A stretch of DNA of 64,000 nt from Paenibacillus sp. Soil766 (GCF_001428105.1 NZ_LMSJ01000016.1:62001-126000); one strand, 5' to 3'; shown: positions 29,475-39,830, counted from the first letter of the stretch. Numbers and translations: made by a program. The notes: generated by a model from the letters alone, not told the origin.

Positions 29475-31091
29475 ATGAATCGTAAATGGGGATTAAGTAC
29501 AGTTGCACTCACATTAAGTATGGCTGTTGGACTTGCAGGATGTGGAGATAAGGAGGCAGCAACGGTTGACGGTCAGAAAGCGACGACAGCGCAAGTACCG
29601 AGTAATCTTAACGTAACCGACTTTCCAATTGCCAAAGAAAAGCTAACATTAAACATTGCTGCTTTCAAACCACCATCAGGCAAAGACTTGAATGATTATA
29701 AGTTCTTCCAGGATATCGAGACCAAAACGAACATCCACATCAATTGGAATCTGACACCAGGAAGCAGCTGGCAGGAAAAGAAGAATCTGCTATTTGCCGG
29801 CGGCGAGCTGCCAGACGCCTTCTATGCGCATGGCATTTTGAGCGAAGATACGGATGTAGTTAAATATGGTTCCCAGGGTATTCTCATTCCATTGGAAGGC
29901 TATATCGATACCTATGCGCCGAACGTAAAGAAGCTGCTGCAGGATAATCCCGTGTACAAGAAGCAATTAACGGCACCGGATGGACATATCTATTCACTGC
30001 CGACCATTGATGAAACATATTCAAGAACGAAATCAACGATGTTCATTAACAAGAAATGGTTAGATGAGTTAAAGCTGCCTATGCCGACGACAACCGATGA
30101 ATTGTATCAAACTTTGAAAGCTTTCAAAGAGAACGATGTTGGAGGTAACAACAAGAAGGATCAGATTCCGATGTCCTTTTTGCAAAATTGGAATAATGAT
30201 GTGAACTCCTTGTTCGGCGCTTTCGGTCGCATCGACCGTGACGTTCACAAAGCGGGTAACAATCACCTGTCCGTTGAGAATAACAAAGTAATTTATACGG
30301 CTGTTCAGCCGGAATATAAGGCAGCCATCCAATATGTTAATAAGTTGATTTCCGAAGGATTAGTTGATCAGGAAAGCTTTACGCAGGATACCAAAGTGTT
30401 CAATGCCAAAACCGCTAAAGGGATTGTAGGCGTCGCATTTGACTGGAATCCGGCTAACCAAGATTACGTTTCGCTTCCGCCACTGAAAGGGCCAGCGGGA
30501 CAGAAACCCGTGTGGGCGGAATACCCTGCAGGAATTCTGCTAAGAGGTTCATTCGCAATTACGAATGTGAATAAGAATCCCGAAGCAACCATTCGTTGGA
30601 TCGATAACATGTATGATCCGAAAAATTCCATGCAGCTTAGCAAAGGTGTGATTGGCGGGCAAAGCTTGAAAGAGCGCTCAGATGGCAAGTATGAAGTTGT
30701 GAATCTTCCGCAAGGGGCTAATGAGGATGATTTCAAACAAGTGCCTCCAACGGCTTATTCCGTTTGGGCTACCACGAAGGCAGCGAGTGACATGGCTGTA
30801 GCTGCTTCTTCAGGTAAACGGACTAAAATCGATATTGATGCCGTTTATGCGCCATTTCTTGTCAATGATTCATTCCCGAAAGCCTATTTCACTGCCGAAG
30901 AAAATGATCAAATTTCACGTTATTTGACGGATGTGGATGCCTATGTTAGTAAGATGTATGCCAAATGGATGATGTCTGGCGGTATTGACAAAGAATGGGA
31001 CGACTACGTGAAGAAGCTGAACGAAATGGGTCTGGATAAAATGATGAAGATTTATCAAACGGTGTATGACCGCTATCAGGCCACCAAATAA
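29475..31091 (+). CDS. ABC transporter extracellular solute-binding lipoprotein
   Basis: ATG 29475 with GGAAGGTA nearby; 538 residues. The signal peptide ends in lipobox LAGC at about residue 23. The mature protein fits the LplA-type binding family of 500-550 residues: INWNLTPGSSWQEKKNLLFAGG cut to SWQEKKNLLFAGGELPD, then a Gly/Asn/Lys loop at DVGGNNKKDQIP resembling a calcium site. It is the third gene of transporter 2 and is followed by a terminator-like hairpin before the cytoplasmic lyase. Predicted ligand: an acidic oligosaccharide released by the surface lyases. Confidence 0.92.
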   Translation: MNRKWGLSTVALTLSMAVGLAGCGDKEAATVDGQKATTAQVPSNLNVTDFPIAKEKLTLNIAAFKPPSGKDLNDYKFFQDIETKTNIHINWNLTPGSSWQEKKNLLFAGGELPDAFYAHGILSEDTDVVKYGSQGILIPLEGYIDTYAPNVKKLLQDNPVYKKQLTAPDGHIYSLPTIDETYSRTKSTMFINKKWLDELKLPMPTTTDELYQTLKAFKENDVGGNNKKDQIPMSFLQNWNNDVNSLFGAFGRIDRDVHKAGNNHLSVENNKVIYTAVQPEYKAAIQYVNKLISEGLVDQESFTQDTKVFNAKTAKGIVGVAFDWNPANQDYVSLPPLKGPAGQKPVWAEYPAGILLRGSFAITNVNKNPEATIRWIDNMYDPKNSMQLSKGVIGGQSLKERSDGKYEVVNLPQGANEDDFKQVPPTAYSVWATTKAASDMAVAASSGKRTKIDIDAVYAPFLVNDSFPKAYFTAEENDQISRYLTDVDAYVSKMYAKWMMSGGIDKEWDDYVKKLNEMGLDKMMKIYQTVYDRYQATK

Positions 31092-31118
31092 CGACGGCCG
31101 CTTCTTCTGAACAACAGG

Positions 31119-31168
31119 GGATGGCTGTCCCATAGTCTAAGGACGAAGGGATAGTCATTCTTTTTTTT
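31119..31168 (+). terminator. Terminator or attenuator between transporter 2 and the lyase genes
   Basis: A 13-bp stem with some G-U pairs (31119-31131 with 31148-31160) is followed by eight T (31161-31168). It lies 27 bp after the binding-protein stop and 33 bp before the lyase start. Partial read-through would lower lyase expression relative to the transporter. Confidence 0.75.
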
Positions 31169-31201
31169 ACTTAAAAAGGGATGATGGAAAGGGGAGTACA
31201 C

Positions 31202-34200
31202 ATGAAGATATGTTCTTTTGACAATGGAATCCCACCGCAATTTATTTGTGATAAAGGCTCACAATTGTCTATAAGCGACCAGTATTACAAATACGGTAGG
31301 CACAGTCTGCAATGGGACTATAGCGCGGATTCCTATTTGAAAATGAATGAATCGATTCTTTACCGTCCTTATCAAGAGGGCTCGATCAGTCAGGAACGCG
31401 ATTCGTTCGTTGTATGGATCTATAACGGAGAGCCAATTTCAGATGTAGTTACCTTTCAATTTGGACGGAAGGATCAAGTGGATTGTCAGTTTGCGTTTCA
31501 CCTTAATTTCCGTGGGTGGCGTACGGCTTGGGTTGCGTATGAGCGAGATATGCAAGGAGATCCTCATCCAGAAATGGATACACTGACGATTCGCGCACCG
31601 CAGACAATCGGCACGGGGACGTTACACATCAATCAGCTCATGCTGAACACGCGCATCGATCCTCGTTTTCATACGCGAGATAAGCAAGTACCGTTCGTTA
31701 ATCTGGAGGCAGATCTGAAAGCGAATGCACATTGGCTTAGTTTGCTTGCATTTGATGAGCTGGAGCGGAGGCATTCAATGCCTGATGTAGTATCTTCTGA
31801 GCAGCAAAGGGCTCATGGGATTATCCATAAGCGGTTCGAGGAATTGGTCTTTCAAGAGCGGACTGTCGAGCAAGACGACATGATGCGAATAAAGGAGACT
31901 TTCTCTACCTTCGGAATTTCTCGCAATGGAAATGTGATCTCAGGAAGGCCAATTGATCTTCCTTTCTTCGACCATTTTCCAAAAGTTGAGAGGGAACGAT
32001 GGAAGGAACTTGCGAACAGTGTACAGCTATCCACTTACACGGATTTCATGATGGACATTGCCGTCTGCTTTCGGTCTACCGAACATGTGGGTTGGAAACA
32101 AGATCTGCACGTGATGTTTATCGATTTACTGGACCATCTGGATGAGCAAGGATGGACGTATGGCAGCTCCCAAGGGACTGTCCATCATTTCGGATACAAT
32201 TATCGCAATTATTATCCAGCTGCATACTTGATGCGAGATGAATTGGCACAAGCAGGTCGGCTTGAACGAACACAGAAAACGATGTATTGGTTTAGCGGCG
32301 CAGGGCGCATTCACTCACCGATTGAAGACATTGAAGGGAATATTGATATATTCAACACGACACTTCATGGCATACTGGCAAGTCTGCTGATCATGCCCGA
32401 TTCCCCAACGAAAGTCCAAGAGCTGACATCGTTCAGTGAATGGCTCAGTCAATCCCTACTACCCGCGCCTGGCCTAAGGTCGGCTTACAAATCAGACGGT
32501 TCTGCCTACCATCATGTTAACCATTACCCCGCATACGCAATAGGCGGCTTCCTCGGCGTTACGCCTGTCATCTATCTGCTTAGTGGTACCGCGTATCGAG
32601 TGGATGAACGAGCTCACGTCTCTGTTCGCAAAGCGTTGCTAGCCATGCGATTGTACACCAACAAATACGAATGGCTGGTAAGTCTATCGGCACGACATCC
32701 TACGGGGAAGGGGCAATTGGAGGTTGAGCCTTTTAAATATTTGGCGTTAGCCGGAACTCCTGAGGGGTTACAGTCGGTTGACAAAGAGGTGGCTGCTGCT
32801 TATTTACGGCTGAATCATGACGCGGAGAAATCAGAAGTTGTTGAACGGTTTCTAGGGATGGGTATTGCACCAGAAGAGGATCCAAATGGACATTGGACGA
32901 TGAATTTTGCAGCGCTGGCGATACATCGCAGAGGCTCGTGGCTAGTAGGCGCAAGAGGTCATAGTCGTTATTTGTGGGCGAACGAATCGTATGTCAGCGC
33001 CAACCTCTATGGTCGGTACATTTCGCATGGTCATGTGCAGATCATGAGTCAAGGCCATCCCATCAATAATGAGTCTAGCGGCTATCATCATGATGGCTGG
33101 GATTGGAACCGCTGGCCAGGGACAACGACTGTGCATAAACCGATACCAGAACTGCGTTCGGATGTGCGAAACGTGGATACGTTTAGTGGTTTCGAGGAAA
33201 TGTTGCTTTCAGATGAAACGTATGCTGGCGGATTGAACTTAGAGGGTCGCAACGGCATGTTCGCGATGAAGCTGCACGAGCATCCCAAATATGAAGGCAG
33301 TCACCGTGCTCGCAAATCCGTCTTCTTCTTCGATAATCGGATTATATGTCTGGGCTCCGATATCGAGAATACGAATACGACCTATCCAACCGAAACGACA
33401 CTATTTCAGAATCACCTCGCTGATCAGGGAAGTCCAATTTGGGTGAATAACCATAACCCAATTATTGAATTTCCATACGCGTGTGAGCATGTTCTGGACG
33501 AATCCATATGGGTTCTGGATCAATTGGAGAATGGTTATTATGTTCCAGCAGGACAAACGCTGTCGTTGTCCAGATGCGTTCAGCATTCCAAACATCAATC
33601 TACGGATGCGGATACGCAGGGTAGTTTTGCTGCTGCTTGGTTGGGTCATGGCTGCGCACCGCAACAAGGGAGCTACGAATATACGATACTTGTGAAAACG
33701 GATCGGGATGATCTCGAAGCCTTTTGCAAGAACATGCAAAGTGTGGCATTAGCGCCGTATAGCGTGCTTCGCAAAGATCGCAGTGCCCACATCGTGAAGG
33801 ATCTTGCGAACCAAACGACGGCTTATGCGATATTTGAGGCGAATACGAGTGTCGATACAGGATGGCTTTATGATGTCGACACGCCATCAATGATCATGAT
33901 CCGAGAGGCAGGCGATGAACTTATCATTAGCGCGGTCGATCCGGATTTACGCTTATATGAAGGCAAGGAATCCGATCAATATGATGAGGGAGGTAACCAA
34001 GTAGAAGTTAGCGTGTATTCTCGTAAATGGGTCCATGCTGAGAGCATACCGTCCACAATGCGGCTCATCCTGAGAGGGAATTGGATCTTGAAAGATGATT
34101 ATTTGGGTTGTCGACTCGCCGCAGGAAATGGAGATGATTATTCAACGGTAATAGAAATTGCGTGTAAGGACGCAATGCCACGGGAGTTTGTTGTGCAGAA

Positions 34201-34207
34201 AAAATGA
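31202..34207 (+). CDS. Cytoplasmic PL8 lyase, chondroitinase ABC-like
   Basis: I choose ATG 31202 (AAGGGGAG at 31189-31196) over ATG 31181; 1001 residues. The N-terminal 180 residues resemble the beta-sandwich lyase N domain of chondroitinase ABC. An (alpha/alpha) toroid follows, then the PL8 beta-supersandwich. By alignment from memory with Proteus chondroitinase ABC I, the catalytic set is His438 and Tyr445 (HVNHYPAY), Arg498 (ARHP) and Glu595 (ANESYVSAN). SHGHVQIMSQGHP and the later GWDWNRWPGTTTVH are PL8 hallmarks. There is no signal peptide, so it is expected to cut imported oligosaccharides by beta-elimination. It overlaps no gene and is 17 bp before the SLH-anchored PL8. The exact glycosaminoglycan is inferred. 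Confidence 0.88.
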   Translation: MKICSFDNGIPPQFICDKGSQLSISDQYYKYGRHSLQWDYSADSYLKMNESILYRPYQEGSISQERDSFVVWIYNGEPISDVVTFQFGRKDQVDCQFAFHLNFRGWRTAWVAYERDMQGDPHPEMDTLTIRAPQTIGTGTLHINQLMLNTRIDPRFHTRDKQVPFVNLEADLKANAHWLSLLAFDELERRHSMPDVVSSEQQRAHGIIHKRFEELVFQERTVEQDDMMRIKETFSTFGISRNGNVISGRPIDLPFFDHFPKVERERWKELANSVQLSTYTDFMMDIAVCFRSTEHVGWKQDLHVMFIDLLDHLDEQGWTYGSSQGTVHHFGYNYRNYYPAAYLMRDELAQAGRLERTQKTMYWFSGAGRIHSPIEDIEGNIDIFNTTLHGILASLLIMPDSPTKVQELTSFSEWLSQSLLPAPGLRSAYKSDGSAYHHVNHYPAYAIGGFLGVTPVIYLLSGTAYRVDERAHVSVRKALLAMRLYTNKYEWLVSLSARHPTGKGQLEVEPFKYLALAGTPEGLQSVDKEVAAAYLRLNHDAEKSEVVERFLGMGIAPEEDPNGHWTMNFAALAIHRRGSWLVGARGHSRYLWANESYVSANLYGRYISHGHVQIMSQGHPINNESSGYHHDGWDWNRWPGTTTVHKPIPELRSDVRNVDTFSGFEEMLLSDETYAGGLNLEGRNGMFAMKLHEHPKYEGSHRARKSVFFFDNRIICLGSDIENTNTTYPTETTLFQNHLADQGSPIWVNNHNPIIEFPYACEHVLDESIWVLDQLENGYYVPAGQTLSLSRCVQHSKHQSTDADTQGSFAAAWLGHGCAPQQGSYEYTILVKTDRDDLEAFCKNMQSVALAPYSVLRKDRSAHIVKDLANQTTAYAIFEANTSVDTGWLYDVDTPSMIMIREAGDELIISAVDPDLRLYEGKESDQYDEGGNQVEVSVYSRKWVHAESIPSTMRLILRGNWILKDDYLGCRLAAGNGDDYSTVIEIACKDAMPREFVVQKK

Positions 34208-34223
34208 TAAATGGGGGCGTAAA

Positions 34224-37200
34224 ATGAGACTTTCAATGAAGAAATGGATGGCTAGTCTACTTGTATTTGTGATCTTCTTCTCATTATGGATAAGTCCGGG
34301 TCTGGGTGGGTTACCACCCGCCCTAGGGGCAGCAACCGTTCACGTCAGTGTAAATTATGATGAAAGTGCGACGGCCAAAAACACGAAGATTTACAATGGG
34401 ACAACCTACACGGGGACAATTGGAGGTGCCTGGGGGACTTATAATTCTGCAGCAAATACAGATTATGTCATGATGGCACAAGCCCCCTTGCGTGATGATT
34501 ACAGTCTCAAGATGACTTCCAATACAACCAACCTGAATACCGGTAGAAACAATTTGGGTGGTGCTGTAGCAGGAAATAGCGGAATTTCGGGTAATCTTGT
34601 GTTCGAAGCTTCGGTCTACATGAATAGTACACAGCATCGCAGGGACATACAATTCAGGAGCTTAAATGCACCCGTTCCTGCCTCGGCAACTACGAATGTC
34701 TCTGTCCTTTCCTTTGATAACACGGGGAAGATAAAGGATGCGAATAATACAGCGCTAGCCAATTATGAGGCGAATACGTGGTACCGTTTGAAACTATTCG
34801 TTGATAACACGGCGAGGAAGGTAAGCTATTTTGCCAATGATCAATTTCTAGGAGAAGCGTCCCTTCCAGCGGCATGGTTGAATATCAGACACATCTATTT
34901 ATATCAATATTATAAAAGTGGAGTACAAGGTGAGTTCTATGTAGATGATCTTAAACTCGCGGATTATGTACCCGTGTCAGGTCTAACTACCTCACTTAAT
35001 GCACTTGAATTATCAGAGACGACCCATTCTACCATCACGGCAACTACCCTGCCTGCAGATGCATCGGATCAACGCTTCGTATGGGAGGTGGATGATCCAA
35101 CGGTTGCTACTGTCACTTATGGCTTGATTAGCGCCTTGAAGGAAGGCAACACGACCGTTACGGTGAGCACTTATGGAGGCGCATTCACCAAAACGATTCC
35201 GATAGCCGTAGTAAAACCAGTCCCATTGACCAACATTACCTTACCCAACCAATCTTCCTTGGTTGCAGGGAAAACACTGCCCTTACAGGTTGTATTCCAA
35301 CCTGATAACGCGACGAACAAAAAGCTGAACTGGCAGTCATCAGATTCGAGTGTTGCAACGGTTGATACGAATGGGGTAGTCACTGGAATTGCTGCAGGAA
35401 ATGCAACGATAACGGCTACATCGCAATTAAACGCTGGGCTTACAAGCCATACTTCGGTAACCGTGACACCATTTATTCCCCTTGTAAGTGTAAGTTTTAC
35501 GAATGCGCCGTTACAAATGACCAACTATGATACCTTTCAATTGGAAACTGACGTTGTGCCAGCTAACGCGACCGATAAGCTGCTGACATGGCAATCGAAT
35601 AATTCCTCAATTATTCGTGTTGATGAGAATGGACTTGTAAGCGCGTTGAAAGTAGGCACGGCAATTATCACGGTAACTTCGTCCAATGGTAAGCAAGCCT
35701 CTGCGACGATTGATGTAAAGGCTCCCGTACTGAAAGATCCCCAAGAGTACGATAAGCTAAGAATTCGCTGGAAGGAAACGATAACGGGGAAGGACACTTT
35801 AGACGTTACGAACAATGAAATTAAGAGAAGAATTGATGACAATGCAGCGAAAGCCCAATTGTATTGGGATAGCCTGCAAATGGATAGTGGCAGCACTACG
35901 CTTTGGACGGATTTAGTGCCTTCCGCATCGGATTCAACTTTCGTACTTGATCACTATACACGTTTGAAAACGATGGCACAGGCATACGCAACGAAGGGAA
36001 CGCTTCTCTCTAACAATCCAGAGTTAAAGGTGGACATTCTTCAAGCTATGGATTGGATGTTAGACCATTTATATACGAACTCAGGGGTGGAATTTGGCAA
36101 TTGGTGGAACTGGGATATTGGTATACCAACGCGGTTAGCGGATATTCTTATCCTCCTGTATGACGATTTGACGCCAGAGCAAATTGCAAGGAATACAGCA
36201 AGTATCGATCATTACATTGGTGATGTTAGTTTACCTACGTTTACACAGGTCGGGGCCAATCGTTCGGATATTATGTTGATTGAAACGAGAATGGGTCTTG
36301 TAGAGAAAAATTATGATCGTCTTATTCAGGCACGTGATGGATTAACGCCGCTATTTGATTATGTGACAACAGGTGATGGTTTCTATGAGGATGGTTCATT
36401 TATCCAGCATAGTAAGGTCGCTTATACAGGTAGTTATGGTGAAGTGCTTATTAGTGGCATGGGGAATTTGCTGCTGTTATTGAATGGGAGCACTTGGCAG
36501 CCCGTAGTTCCTGAGGTAGAGCATGTGTATCGATGGATCCGAGAAGGTTATGCGCCGGTCATGTACAAAGGACAGATCTTGGATATGACGCGGGGGCGTG
36601 CGATCGTTAGGGAAGGCTTAGATGCCTATGGATCAGCCAAAAATATACTACTTGGTATGTCTCGTATCGCGCAAACGGCTTCAGCGGAGAGGGCTGCCTA
36701 TTTAAAAAGCTTCATTAAATATCACTTCCAGTTTCTATTGGCTAGAGGGCTGACATACAGTCAACTCCCTCTGGATTTGGCAGATACGATAAAAGAATGG
36801 ATCGAGAACCCGGCTATTCAGCCCATAGCCGAACTTCCAGAGCACTTTGAAATGAATGCAATGGCTCGCAGCATACATGTAGGCAATGGCTATCTATTTG
36901 GCGTGAGCAAGAGTTCTAAGCGAATTGTAACCTATGAGTTGACGAATGGTGAAAATGCGAAAGGCTGGTATACCGGTGATGGCATGACCTATCTGTACAA
37001 TAATGATGTAGCGCAATACACGGATAACTATTGGGCAACCCTTAATTGGTATCGCTTACCAGGTACAACTGTCGTTGTGAGACCCAGGACTTCCGATCAG
37101 TACCAATATGGCGATGGGGAATCATCTCCTGCAAATGCTTGGGCCGGCGGCGCGGTTCTAGGGAAATATGGGGTTACGGGCATGAATTTAATCCAGAATG

Positions 37201-39224
37201 GCACACAGATGAAAGCGAATAAGTCGTGGTTTACGTTTGACAATGAAATTATTGCCTTAGGCTCAGATATTACAAGTACAGATAATAAAACCGTAGAGAC
37301 GATTGTAGAACAGCGCAAGCTTACAGGAAATAATACGAATGATCTTTATGTAAATGGGGAGCAAAAGAACGGATATTTTGGAGAAGAAACGGTGGAGCAT
37401 CCCGAATGGTTTCATTTGCAAGGTAATGTGGCAGGTGCCGATATGGGCTACGTCTTTCCTGGGACACAATCACTTAAACTGATGCGTGCGGAACAAGAAG
37501 GCCGATATTCAGATACAAGCTTGAGTAACCCGCCTGAAGCAACGGTACCTACTGAGCCCTTACAAAATAATTATTTAACCATGTGGTTTGATCACGGTTC
37601 GAATCCAACCAATGCTAGTTATCAATATGCTATTCTACCTAATGCTAGCAAGACCGAAACCTCAGCGTATGCTTCCTCTCCCGATTATACGGTTCTGGCT
37701 AATTCACAGGACGTTCAAGCAGTTCGTGAGAACAAACTGGGTATGACGGTTTTCAATTTCTGGAAGGATAAAGTAACTTCTGTTGACGGTTTGACCTCCA
37801 ATAGCCAAGCATCCGTCATGTTGAAAGGGAATAGACATACAGGCGTATATGAGATTGCCGTTGCTGATCCGACTTTGGAGAATAATGGGTTCATCGACAT
37901 TGAGCTAGATAAGCCAGTTCAACACGTGATTAGCAAGGATGATCGAATTGAGATTCAACAACTTAGTCCTAAGTTGAAATTCAAAGTAAATGTACAGGAT
38001 ACGATGGGGAAATCGCAGCATGTCTCCTTGCAACTGGTACCTGAACCTGAAGAAGAAACGGGATCAGGTACAACAGATCCTGAGCCAACAATGCCTGGAG
38101 CAACCAATCCGGAACCAACAGAAAAGCCTGATAGCGTCAACGTGAAAGAGGATAAAGCTACTGTAGAAATGGGACATGACAAGGACACCGTCTCCGTGCC
38201 AATTGAGCAGATTCCGAATGTTCCTCTGGAAGTTCAAGGAGTGACGGCTCAGATTACAGTTCAACCTGAAGTAGTGCAAGCACTGAGGGACAAAGTAGTT
38301 GGCAATGGCAGTCAAACAACACTTGAAATAATGGCGCGGCCCGTCTTGGAGCCTTCCATTTTGCAAGCAGGTGCATCAGATCCAACCGTTCGTGTAAATC
38401 TAGCAAGTCAAGTAATTGAATTTGCACTAAGTATGCGTTCTGAGGATGGCGACACGTGGTCAGCAGATATGTTTCAATCAGGCGTTGAAATTGTTCTGCC
38501 GTTTGATCCTGCAAGCAAGGATCCGGAGCTGCTAGGGGTCTATCGTTACAATAAAGCTAGCGGGAATTGGGAATATGTTGGCGGTACCATTAATGTATTA
38601 GCTAATCAAGCAATATTCTCACCAGAGCAACCAGGCATCTACGCTGTACTCGCATATGATAAGAAGTTTGATGATATGCCTGAATCACATTGGGCATCAC
38701 GAGCCGTGCAGGTATTATCTGCGAAACATATCATTGAAGGGATGACTTCGAGTGATTTTAAGCCCAACGGGAAAACGACGAGAGCGCAATTTACTGCGTT
38801 GTTGGTTCGTGCCTTGCATGTAGAGAAGCAGGCAACATGGACTTCGGAATTCGATGATATTCAGGAAGATGACTGGTATGCCCAAGATGTTGCTGCAGCA
38901 AGACGCGCAGGCTTAGTCGCGGGTGTAACGGATCAGACATTCGATCCGAATGCGGCAATGACGCGTGAACAGATGGCGATCCTAGTAGTCAGAGCTTATG
39001 AGTATTTGAATGGCAGCTATACGCTAATCCATCGTAAACTGGATGATTATACAGATCAAAGTGACATTTCCACATGGGCATTAGAAGGTGTAAACAAGGC
39101 CATCGAACTAGGTATTCTTTCAGGCATCTCGAACGAGCGCTTCTCTCCTTCTTCTACGGCTTTACGAATGGAAACGGCTGAAGCGTTATACAAGTTTCTT
39201 AAGAAGAAAATAGGTGGAGGTTGA
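34224..39224 (+). CDS. S-layer-anchored PL8 polysaccharide lyase with Big_2 and SLH domains
   Basis: I choose ATG 34224 (GGGGGCG upstream), so that a signal peptide ending ...PPALGAATV begins the 1666-residue protein. A laminin-G-like domain spans about residues 38-250. Three Big_2-type immunoglobulin domains follow (about 252-505; repeats of DATDKxLxWQSxxxSxxxVDxNG). The PL8 catalytic domain is about 510-880, with predicted Asn626 (NWWNW), His729 and Tyr738 (HSKVAYTGSYG). His and Tyr are nine apart, as in streptococcal hyaluronate lyase. The PL8 beta-sandwich follows to about 1270, then an acidic Thr/Pro linker and a beta domain. Three SLH repeats close the protein from 1482. It is expected to sit on the secondary cell-wall polymer and depolymerise a uronate-containing polysaccharide outside the cell. 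Confidence 0.92.
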   Translation: MRLSMKKWMASLLVFVIFFSLWISPGLGGLPPALGAATVHVSVNYDESATAKNTKIYNGTTYTGTIGGAWGTYNSAANTDYVMMAQAPLRDDYSLKMTSNTTNLNTGRNNLGGAVAGNSGISGNLVFEASVYMNSTQHRRDIQFRSLNAPVPASATTNVSVLSFDNTGKIKDANNTALANYEANTWYRLKLFVDNTARKVSYFANDQFLGEASLPAAWLNIRHIYLYQYYKSGVQGEFYVDDLKLADYVPVSGLTTSLNALELSETTHSTITATTLPADASDQRFVWEVDDPTVATVTYGLISALKEGNTTVTVSTYGGAFTKTIPIAVVKPVPLTNITLPNQSSLVAGKTLPLQVVFQPDNATNKKLNWQSSDSSVATVDTNGVVTGIAAGNATITATSQLNAGLTSHTSVTVTPFIPLVSVSFTNAPLQMTNYDTFQLETDVVPANATDKLLTWQSNNSSIIRVDENGLVSALKVGTAIITVTSSNGKQASATIDVKAPVLKDPQEYDKLRIRWKETITGKDTLDVTNNEIKRRIDDNAAKAQLYWDSLQMDSGSTTLWTDLVPSASDSTFVLDHYTRLKTMAQAYATKGTLLSNNPELKVDILQAMDWMLDHLYTNSGVEFGNWWNWDIGIPTRLADILILLYDDLTPEQIARNTASIDHYIGDVSLPTFTQVGANRSDIMLIETRMGLVEKNYDRLIQARDGLTPLFDYVTTGDGFYEDGSFIQHSKVAYTGSYGEVLISGMGNLLLLLNGSTWQPVVPEVEHVYRWIREGYAPVMYKGQILDMTRGRAIVREGLDAYGSAKNILLGMSRIAQTASAERAAYLKSFIKYHFQFLLARGLTYSQLPLDLADTIKEWIENPAIQPIAELPEHFEMNAMARSIHVGNGYLFGVSKSSKRIVTYELTNGENAKGWYTGDGMTYLYNNDVAQYTDNYWATLNWYRLPGTTVVVRPRTSDQYQYGDGESSPANAWAGGAVLGKYGVTGMNLIQNGTQMKANKSWFTFDNEIIALGSDITSTDNKTVETIVEQRKLTGNNTNDLYVNGEQKNGYFGEETVEHPEWFHLQGNVAGADMGYVFPGTQSLKLMRAEQEGRYSDTSLSNPPEATVPTEPLQNNYLTMWFDHGSNPTNASYQYAILPNASKTETSAYASSPDYTVLANSQDVQAVRENKLGMTVFNFWKDKVTSVDGLTSNSQASVMLKGNRHTGVYEIAVADPTLENNGFIDIELDKPVQHVISKDDRIEIQQLSPKLKFKVNVQDTMGKSQHVSLQLVPEPEEETGSGTTDPEPTMPGATNPEPTEKPDSVNVKEDKATVEMGHDKDTVSVPIEQIPNVPLEVQGVTAQITVQPEVVQALRDKVVGNGSQTTLEIMARPVLEPSILQAGASDPTVRVNLASQVIEFALSMRSEDGDTWSADMFQSGVEIVLPFDPASKDPELLGVYRYNKASGNWEYVGGTINVLANQAIFSPEQPGIYAVLAYDKKFDDMPESHWASRAVQVLSAKHIIEGMTSSDFKPNGKTTRAQFTALLVRALHVEKQATWTSEFDDIQEDDWYAQDVAAARRAGLVAGVTDQTFDPNAAMTREQMAILVVRAYEYLNGSYTLIHRKLDDYTDQSDISTWALEGVNKAIELGILSGISNERFSPSSTALRMETAEALYKFLKKKIGGG

Positions 39225-39274
39225 TTAGCAGAGGAAGGCAACCTGGGAGGGGCACAGAATATGTATGGCCTGGG

Positions 39275-39303
39275 TTGACAATAGTGCACAACGATGATAA
39301 ATT
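39275..39303 (+). promoter_or_regulatory. Predicted promoter before the small-protein genes
   Basis: A consensus TTGACA at 39275-39280 is followed, after 17 bp, by TAAATT at 39298-39303. A terminator hairpin lies about 50 bp further on and before the first small gene, so the transcript would be a short leader unless it reads through. Confidence 0.5.
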
Positions 39304-39358
39304 AAAACTTATAAAACACATTGAATTAATCGGAATTAAAAGCTGACTGGTCATCCGG

Positions 39359-39388
39359 AAGCATGGATCAATGAATCCATGCTTTTTC
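39359..39388 (+). terminator. Terminator hairpin between the PL8 gene and the 92-residue ORF
   Basis: AGCATGGAT and ATCCATGCT form a nine-base-pair stem around CAATGA, followed by TTTTCTTATTTT. It may end the lyase operon or act as an attenuator for the gene at 39417. The rest of the 192-bp gap holds only the promoter at 39275-39303. Confidence 0.8.
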
Positions 39389-39416
39389 TTATTTTACAAA
39401 GAGGAGTGGAAGTGTA

Positions 39417-39695
39417 ATGGGCGTATTATTGGACTCTTTAAACCTTACAAACTTAAATAAAGTGGATCGATGGGGCGATTATAATAAAACCAATATTCTA
39501 TTCAATCAAGAAACAGTGAATGTGAATTTAATCGGTACGGATCATAAACAGATTCCTTCTTTGCTCCATGCTTTAAAGACGAATAAACTGACGCTAGGGA
39601 ATATTCAAACATCTCTAAAGCAAGTTGATTTGTACAACTCGGAGGCTATTCTCTACTCGGAACAGGGAGATAAATACAGGGTGCCGTTGTTTTGA
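39417..39695 (+). CDS. Small hypothetical protein, 92 residues
   Basis: ATG 39417 with AGAGGAGTGG upstream. I do not recognise the family. It is mixed alpha/beta in appearance, with no signal peptide, membrane segment or Cys residues, so it is probably a soluble cytoplasmic protein. Visible stretches are NQETVNVNLIGTDHKQIPSL, with alternating hydrophobic residues like a beta strand, and a helix-like PSLLHALKTNKLTLGNI. The ending is Lys-Tyr-Arg-Val-Pro-Leu-Phe. The good ribosome binding site, no overlap with other genes and a position just ahead of an HPr-like gene support it as real. The 135-bp gap to the next gene holds a T-rich stretch but no clean terminator. A role linked to the neighbouring sensor genes is only a guess. 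Confidence 0.6.
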   Translation: MGVLLDSLNLTNLNKVDRWGDYNKTNILFNQETVNVNLIGTDHKQIPSLLHALKTNKLTLGNIQTSLKQVDLYNSEAILYSEQGDKYRVPLF

Positions 39696-39830
39696 TCCTG
39701 CTGATGGAACCATGGCGAGGAATTAGGTTTTTTCTCCGAACGCCCCGACCAGATGACTGGAGATGCTTCATCCTTATTAGGATGTTTGTGTCTCTTTTTT
39801 TTGAATAAATAGCTTAGAGGAGGAGTACTT

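Noticed and set aside
39696..39830. A possible riboswitch or strong terminator between the two small genes.
   Set aside because: The T-run at about 39794-39802 follows only a weak CATCC/GGATG stem, and I could not match the region to any riboswitch core.
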